Shown one piece after another: positions 5,907-10,304 of a stretch of DNA of 10,304 nucleotides. Made by a program: the position numbers and the translations under genes. The stretch covers positions 1 to 10,304 of the forward strand of contig JAKSPG010000034.1 in assembly GCA_024405075.1 (NCBI GenBank), written 5' to 3'. The stretch comes from Elusimicrobiaceae bacterium. Lineage in GTDB: Bacteria; Elusimicrobiota; Elusimicrobia; Elusimicrobiales; Elusimicrobiaceae. The notes below the pieces were generated by a model. It saw only the letters and a list, made by a program, of their open reading frames with translations, ran no database searches and was not told where the DNA came from. How positions within the stretch are numbered: the stretch's first letter is position 1; every line of letters begins with the position of its first letter.

Positions 5907-5990
5907 TGGTAGGGATAGGATTCGAACCTATGTAGGGCGTAGCCCGACGGTTTTACAGACCGTTGCTTTTGACCACTCAGCCACCCTACC
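5907..5990 (-). tRNA. tRNA-Tyr (anticodon GTA)
   Basis: An 84-nt class II tRNA. The acceptor stem GGTAGGG (5984-5990) pairs with CCCTACC (5908-5914), with discriminator A at 5907. The anticodon stem ACGGT/ACCGT closes the loop CTGTAAA, with GTA at 5954-5956 on the minus strand. A long variable arm contains GGGC-TAC-GCCC, as expected for bacterial tRNA-Tyr. The T arm ATAGG-TTCGAAT-CCTAT is perfect; the D stem has three good pairs. The 3' CCA is not encoded (AAA follows), so CCA must be added by nucleotidyltransferase. It is transcribed alone, with its own promoter and terminator, about 53 nt downstream of its predicted transcript end at 6053. Confidence 0.97.
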
Positions 5991-6059
5991 GAACAATTCA
6001 TAAAAACGCCGGAACTCGCGCCCCGGTCCTAATTATTACTTAAACAACTAGGTATATCT

Positions 6060-6088
6060 ATTATAACAAAAAAAGAGGTGTTTGTCTT
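6060..6088 (-). promoter_or_regulatory. Promoter of tRNA-Tyr
   Basis: Minus strand: -35 AAGACA (6083-6088, 4 of 6), exactly 17 bp spacing, then TGT-TATAAT (6060-6068), a perfect extended -10. The predicted start is near 6053, giving a leader of roughly 62 nt to be removed by tRNA processing. The 14-nt core is identical to the one at the operon promoter at 2433-2446. Confidence 0.7.
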
Positions 6089-6142
6089 TCTTTAATGTAT
6101 AAAATAAAGGCAAATTCTGTCGGCTCATGCGGTGTCAAAAAT

Positions 6143-6151
6143 TGCTAAAAT
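6143..6151 (+). promoter_or_regulatory. Extended -10 promoter immediately upstream of mutS
   Basis: TGC-TAAAAT (TG at 6143-6144, hexamer 6146-6151) is an extended -10 with 5 of 6 consensus bases. The normal start distance of about 7 nt falls on the mutS ATG at 6158, predicting a leaderless transcript. No Shine-Dalgarno sequence precedes the ATG. No -35 is recognisable at the right distance. Confidence 0.45.
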
Positions 6152-6157
6152 ATCACT

Positions 6158-8719
6158 ATGTCCAAAACAACATTAACCCCTTTAATGGCACAATACTACG
6201 ATGTCCGCTCTAAATACCCCGGTATTATCCTGTTTTTTCGGCTGGGAGATTTTTATGAAATGTTTGACGAGCAGGCAAAAGAAGTCAGCGCGCTCTTGGG
6301 GCTTACTTTAACGGCGCGCAACGGTGTGCCCATGTGTGGTATTCCTTATCATGCGGCCAATAATTATATTGTCAAACTTCTTGGAGCAGGGAAAAAAATC
6401 GGCATTTGCGAACAGACCAGTTCCGTGTCCGACAAAAACACAAAACTTTTTGAACGCCGCGTGACCCGCATTATTACCCCCGGCACCGTCATGGAAGACA
6501 CACTGTTGGACGCTAATCAATCCAACTATTTAGTCAGTGTCAACATATATCCCAGTGGGTGGGCCCTGTCCTGCGTGGAAGTATCCACCGGAGAATTTTG
6601 GGCCAACCAAAACGATAAAGATTCCACCCTCACTAATTTAGCCGCTGCCCTGGCCGCTATCAATCCGGCGGAAATTATCGGCGATAAAGAATCGCTGGCT
6701 GCTCTTAAGCAGCGCGTGGTGCTTCCGGGCACACTCACCCTGACCGAGCAGGAACCCTTTGACGGTAATTATTCCACCCCTGCGGCTTGGCCGTCGCTTA
6801 GCGCGTGGGGTAACAAACGCCGGGCGTTGGCATGTGCGTTGCAGGTAGTTAAATACTTAAACGCTACCGAGCCGAGTTTTAATGCTATTTTAATTCCCTC
6901 ATACCGGGAGCTGAAAGATTGCTTGCAGTTGGATGAAAACGCCGTAGACTCCCTAGAACTGGTCAAAAGCCAGGAAGGTGGCCGGCGCGGCAGTTTGTGG
7001 GCACTCTTGGACCGCACGCGTCCGCCTATCGGTAGCCGGAAACTCGAAGAATGGATTTTACACCCGCTTATGGATCCGGGCGAAATTGCCCAGCGGCAAA
7101 ACTGCGTGGAAAATTTTATCAACAATCAATCCGCGCTGGCCGATTTAAGCGTGCTGTTGGAAAATATTTCCGATGTAGAGCGCATCATGACGCGCACGGC
7201 TACGGGTACGGCTTCCCCGCGTGATTTGGCTGGGCTGCGTGCCTCGCTTTTGAATGTGGACGCATTAGAGCGGTGGTTCAACACGCATGGCGAGGTAGCT
7301 CCGCATGTGCGCGATGAATTTTTGACCCATGTAGGGACGCTCAAAGACATGTCTCGCCTGCTTTATGATGCTATTGAAGAAACGCCGCCTGTTAAGCTTT
7401 CCGACGGGCACGTCATTCGGCAAGGGTATCACGCGGAACTGGACGAATTGCGTTCGCTTAAACAAAACAGCAATGCGTGCATGGAAGAATTGTGTGCGCG
7501 CGAGCGCGAGAAAACAGGCATTTCCAATATGAAAGTGGGATATAATTCCATTTTTGGGTATTATTTTGAAGTGTCCAAATCGCACATCAGCGAAGTACCT
7601 TATTCTTTCGTGCGTAAGCAAACCCTAACAAACGCCGAGCGCTTTATCACCGAAGAATTAAAACAACTGGAAGATAAAATTTTAAATGCCGAACAGCGCA
7701 TTACCCGCTTGGAAAGCTCGCTATTTGACGAAGTACGTAAGACGCTTTCCACCCAGCTTAATCATGTAAAGGCCTTCGGGCAGTTGGTGGCGGAGTTGGA
7801 TGTATACATGTCGCTTGCGTTGTGCGCCATGAAGGACAATTACGTCAAACCCGTGGTGGATAACAGCACTACTATTTTTTATAAAGACGGCCGCCACCCG
7901 CAGGTGGAAGCCGCGTTGCCAGCCGGAAGTTTTGTGCCCAATGGGTTGGATATCGGTACCGAGCAAACGCAAATCATGCTCATCACCGGCCCGAATATGG
8001 GCGGTAAAAGTGTATTTTTAAAACAAACAGCTTTAATTGTTATTTTGGCGCAAATGGGTAGCTTTGTGCCCGCCAGCCAGGCACATATCGGTATTGTAGA
8101 TAAAATCATGACGCGTATCGGCGCGCACGATGCCCTGCTGCGCGGTAACTCCACCTTTATGGTGGAAATGAATGAAACGGCACATATCTTAACTTCTATG
8201 ACGCCGCGCAGTTTGATTTTGCTGGACGAAGTAGGCCGCGGAACCTCTACCTTTGACGGTATTTCCATCGCCTGGGCGATTGTGGAGTATCTCTACAAGC
8301 CCACCGGCGGCGCGAAAGTATTGTTTGCCACTCACTATTTTGAGCTGACCGATTTGGAAAGCAAGTACAGCCGCGTGCGTAACTATCACGTAGAAGCCAA
8401 AGAATATAAAGACGCGGCGGGTGAAAGTAAACTGGCGTTTTTGTACCAAATTTTAGCCGGCGCGGCAGACCGTTCTTACGGTATCCACGTAGCGGAAATT
8501 GCCGGGTTGCCGGCGGCGTGTACCGTGCGGGCCAAAAAGGTACTAAAAGATTTGGAAGCCAAAAAAGGGACTAAAATTTCCGCCAAAGAAAAAGACATGG
8601 TAAAAGATTTATTTTCTTCCCCTATTGTAGAGGAAATTAAATTGACCGACCCGGACAAACTAACCCCGCTGGAAGCTTTGCAGTTGGTTTGCGAGTGGAA
8701 GAAACGAATCAATGAGTAA
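6158..8719 (+). CDS. mutS: DNA mismatch repair ATPase MutS
   Basis: An 853-residue protein of typical MutS1 length. It binds base-base mismatches and small loops as a clamp-like dimer and recruits MutL after ATP exchange. The mismatch-reading FxE motif is F32-Y33-E34 in GDFYEMF. The core/lever region includes LLDRTRPPIGSRKLEEWI. The C-terminal ABC-type ATPase has Walker A GPNMGGKS (611-618), Walker B LILLDEVGRGTST (D690, E691) and the switch His726 in FATHYFEL. The tail holds DPDKLTPLEALQLVCEWKK, the conserved C-terminal helices. DLF at 817-819 resembles only the end of a sliding-clamp motif. The start is set by the family N-terminus (TPLMAQYYDVRSKYP). No ribosome site is visible and an extended -10 lies just upstream, so the message may be leaderless. 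The stop overlaps the mutL start, showing an operon. Confidence 0.98.
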   Translation: MSKTTLTPLMAQYYDVRSKYPGIILFFRLGDFYEMFDEQAKEVSALLGLTLTARNGVPMCGIPYHAANNYIVKLLGAGKKIGICEQTSSVSDKNTKLFERRVTRIITPGTVMEDTLLDANQSNYLVSVNIYPSGWALSCVEVSTGEFWANQNDKDSTLTNLAAALAAINPAEIIGDKESLAALKQRVVLPGTLTLTEQEPFDGNYSTPAAWPSLSAWGNKRRALACALQVVKYLNATEPSFNAILIPSYRELKDCLQLDENAVDSLELVKSQEGGRRGSLWALLDRTRPPIGSRKLEEWILHPLMDPGEIAQRQNCVENFINNQSALADLSVLLENISDVERIMTRTATGTASPRDLAGLRASLLNVDALERWFNTHGEVAPHVRDEFLTHVGTLKDMSRLLYDAIEETPPVKLSDGHVIRQGYHAELDELRSLKQNSNACMEELCAREREKTGISNMKVGYNSIFGYYFEVSKSHISEVPYSFVRKQTLTNAERFITEELKQLEDKILNAEQRITRLESSLFDEVRKTLSTQLNHVKAFGQLVAELDVYMSLALCAMKDNYVKPVVDNSTTIFYKDGRHPQVEAALPAGSFVPNGLDIGTEQTQIMLITGPNMGGKSVFLKQTALIVILAQMGSFVPASQAHIGIVDKIMTRIGAHDALLRGNSTFMVEMNETAHILTSMTPRSLILLDEVGRGTSTFDGISIAWAIVEYLYKPTGGAKVLFATHYFELTDLESKYSRVRNYHVEAKEYKDAAGESKLAFLYQILAGAADRSYGIHVAEIAGLPAACTVRAKKVLKDLEAKKGTKISAKEKDMVKDLFSSPIVEEIKLTDPDKLTPLEALQLVCEWKKRINE

Positions 8720-10304
8720 CATACACGTACTGGATGAAAAAACAGCCGGAAAAATTGCCGCGGGCGAAGTTATTGAACGTCCGTCGGGTGTGCTTAAGGA
8801 ATTACTGGAAAATGCCGTAGATGCCGGGGCTACCAGCATTCGCGTGGATATTGAAGGTAGCGGCAAGGAGTTAATCCGCATTAACGATAACGGTTGCGGT
8901 ATGGACGAAGCCGACCTGGCCGCCAGCGTGCTGCGCCACGCCACGAGCAAAATCCGGCAATTTGACGATTTGGAAAATTTGCAGACGTTTGGTTTTCGCG
9001 GGGAAGCGTTGTACTCCGTGGCGGCAGTTTCGCGCATGAGTTTAACCAGTTGTACGGGGGAAGGCGGCGGCCACCGGTTGGAAATTCACGCCGGCAAAGT
9101 GGTATCCCAAAGCCCGGCTCCGGCCGTGAAAGGGACGACGGTGGAAATCCGCGATTTGTTTTATAACACGCCGGCCCGCTTAAAGTTTTTAAAAAGCGAT
9201 TCGTACGAGCGCGCCTGCCTGCTTAAAGTAGTGGAAGAAAGCGCACTGGCTAATTTGACCGTAGGGTACCGCGTGTGTGTCAACGGACGCGAAGTGTACA
9301 ACCTGCCCGCCCAATCGGGGCCGCTGGAGCAAATGGTAGCCGCCCGGGCACAAGCTATTTTGGGCAAGGAAGTAGCGGACAGTTTGCTGTTTAAACCGTT
9401 TGATGAAATGAACTTGCGGTTGTTTATTTCGCCGGATGACAAATTTGTGTCCGTGCGGGATATGCAGTACGTGTTTGTCAACCGCCGGCCGATTGATTCC
9501 AAAACCGTCCAGCAAGCAATTTATAAGGCGTATCAAAACGTTCGCCCCAAGGACCGCCACCCGGCGTTTATTGTGTATTTAACGTTGCAACCCGGCGAAT
9601 TTGACGTCAACATCCACCCGCAAAAACGCGATATCCGGTTTATGAACGAAAACCGCGTGTTTGGTTTTATTATGCACGCGGCCGGGGAAACCGTTTTCCA
9701 ACAAGCCCGCCCGGTGGATGCAGACACGCTGAAAGCCGTTTCGTTACCTACGGCTGCCGTACCCGCCGCGGAAAAACTGCTTCCGCCAAGGCCGGCCAGT
9801 CAACCGCTTCCGCCGATATCTATGCCGGCGCGGGAAGTTCCGCTTCCGTGGCAGGCCAAACCTGCCGCGCACTTGCGGGAAACGGAAGACCCGGTGGACT
9901 ATCCCGCCCGCCCTTTGGGGGTGGTCCCGCCTGCCGACACAGCCAAACCGGTTCCCTCGCAGGAAGTAACGTATGCGCTCCCGGCCGGCCAGGAACCCAC
10001 CGCCTCGCAAGGGCCGCAATGGTTTGTGGGACCGTATCATTATTTAGGGCAACTGCATAAAACCTATTTACTGTTTGAAAATCCGCAAGGGCTGGTGCTC
10101 ATTGACCAGCACGCCGCGCAGGAGCGTGTGCTGTTTGAACATTATTTGGACGCGTTTGATAAGCGGGAAGTTACCGTGCAGAAATTGCTATTTCCGCTAC
10201 ACGTGGATTTGCCGCCGTCTAACGCGCAGACGTTACTCTCGTGGCAAGCGTGGCTAAAAACGGCCGGGTTTGAGATAGAATCTTTTTCCGCCCGTACCGT
10301 TTTG
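8712..10304 (+). CDS. mutL: DNA mismatch repair protein MutL, 3' end beyond the window
   Basis: 531 codons are open to the window edge; the C-terminus is missing. MutL is the ATP-driven partner of MutS that couples mismatch recognition to strand incision. The GHKL ATPase domain (about 1-330) shows motif I KELLENAVDAGA (29-40; E30, N34), DNGCGM (59-64), RHATSK (75-80) and TFGFRGEAL (92-100), then LFYNTPAR and VNIHPQKRDIRF. A proline- and alanine-rich linker follows (about 340-440). The C-terminal domain then begins and contains DQHAAQERVLFE (465-476), which fits the endonuclease metal-binding pattern DQHA(X)2E(X)4E. MutL is therefore expected to nick DNA itself, as in bacteria without MutH. 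The more common His at 470 is Gln, but this is a variable X position. The ATG at 8712 overlaps the mutS stop by 8 bp, with a weak GGAAG site 10 nt upstream. Confidence 0.97.
   Translation, partial: MSNIHVLDEKTAGKIAAGEVIERPSGVLKELLENAVDAGATSIRVDIEGSGKELIRINDNGCGMDEADLAASVLRHATSKIRQFDDLENLQTFGFRGEALYSVAAVSRMSLTSCTGEGGGHRLEIHAGKVVSQSPAPAVKGTTVEIRDLFYNTPARLKFLKSDSYERACLLKVVEESALANLTVGYRVCVNGREVYNLPAQSGPLEQMVAARAQAILGKEVADSLLFKPFDEMNLRLFISPDDKFVSVRDMQYVFVNRRPIDSKTVQQAIYKAYQNVRPKDRHPAFIVYLTLQPGEFDVNIHPQKRDIRFMNENRVFGFIMHAAGETVFQQARPVDADTLKAVSLPTAAVPAAEKLLPPRPASQPLPPISMPAREVPLPWQAKPAAHLRETEDPVDYPARPLGVVPPADTAKPVPSQEVTYALPAGQEPTASQGPQWFVGPYHYLGQLHKTYLLFENPQGLVLIDQHAAQERVLFEHYLDAFDKREVTVQKLLFPLHVDLPPSNAQTLLSWQAWLKTAGFEIESFSARTVL

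Noticed and set aside
6000..6030. Hairpin or attenuator in the tRNA-Tyr leader before a T run
   Set aside because: Only about 4 bp of GC pairing can be drawn around CCGG, too weak to support a terminator.
9189..9560. Antisense frames of about 100-125 codons opposite mutL (also 9161-9502, 9744-10040)
   Set aside because: mutL motifs run uninterrupted through the region on the plus strand; the antisense frames show no recognisable domain.
9848..10060. Plus-strand 70-codon frame overlapping the MutL linker
   Set aside because: It is a shadow frame in the GC-rich linker of mutL, which continues open in its own frame on both sides.
1..10304. CRISPR array, insertion sequence, prophage, toxin-antitoxin pair or defence system
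   Set aside because: I saw no regularly spaced repeats, transposase or integrase motifs, terminal inverted repeats, or defence-type domains apart from the SNase, which is better explained as an envelope nuclease.

Overview
The window is an ordinary bacterial chromosomal segment made mostly of housekeeping genes, with two free-standing type IV pilin-like genes between them. The most likely source is an uncultured or gut-type member of the Elusimicrobiota. This rests mainly on recall of that phylum's pilin-like proteins, which share a nearly invariant N-terminus running from FTLIELL to ALPQY. It is an inference from memory, not a database result. The mismatch-repair pair (MutS plus a MutL with the endonuclease motif) shows only that the organism uses the MutH-independent form of the pathway.

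Layout, left to right. A pilin-like gene (125-676, +) converges with no intervening base on a three-gene minus-strand operon read from 2416 down to 677: a small two-helix membrane protein, a YegS/BmrU-type lipid (diacylglycerol) kinase, and a membrane-anchored staphylococcal-nuclease-like protein. The second and third genes overlap their upstream neighbour and lack a visible Shine-Dalgarno site, so translation is probably coupled. A 98-bp divergent intergenic region then leads into alaS (2515-5112, +), a complete alanyl-tRNA synthetase. alaS converges on a second pilin-like gene (5200-5691, -), with a 29-bp perfect hairpin between them.

The 466 bp from 5692 to 6157 hold no protein gene but are dense in signals. 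They contain the pilin promoter, with an 11-bp homopolymer in its spacer and a 12-bp palindrome abutting the -35. They also contain a purine-rich stretch, a rho-independent terminator, a tRNA-Tyr(GTA) gene on the minus strand with its own strong promoter, and a promoter placed so close to mutS that the mutS mRNA may be leaderless. mutS (6158-8719) overlaps mutL (8712 onward) by 8 bp, and mutL runs off the right edge after 531 codons.

Functionally, alaS and tRNA-Tyr serve translation. mutS-mutL form the post-replicative mismatch-repair operon: MutS finds the mismatch and MutL, carrying DQHA(X)2E(X)4E, is expected to nick. The pilins are probably inner-membrane-anchored, peptidase-processed subunits of a type IV pilus or type II secretion-like filament. 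The lipid kinase and nuclease operon is envelope-associated, but no established pathway joins its three genes.

I did not find a clearly new defence system, mobile element or CRISPR array. The most interesting features are regulatory: a possibly phase-variable pilin promoter, a possible leaderless mutS, and a recurring extended -10 promoter type.
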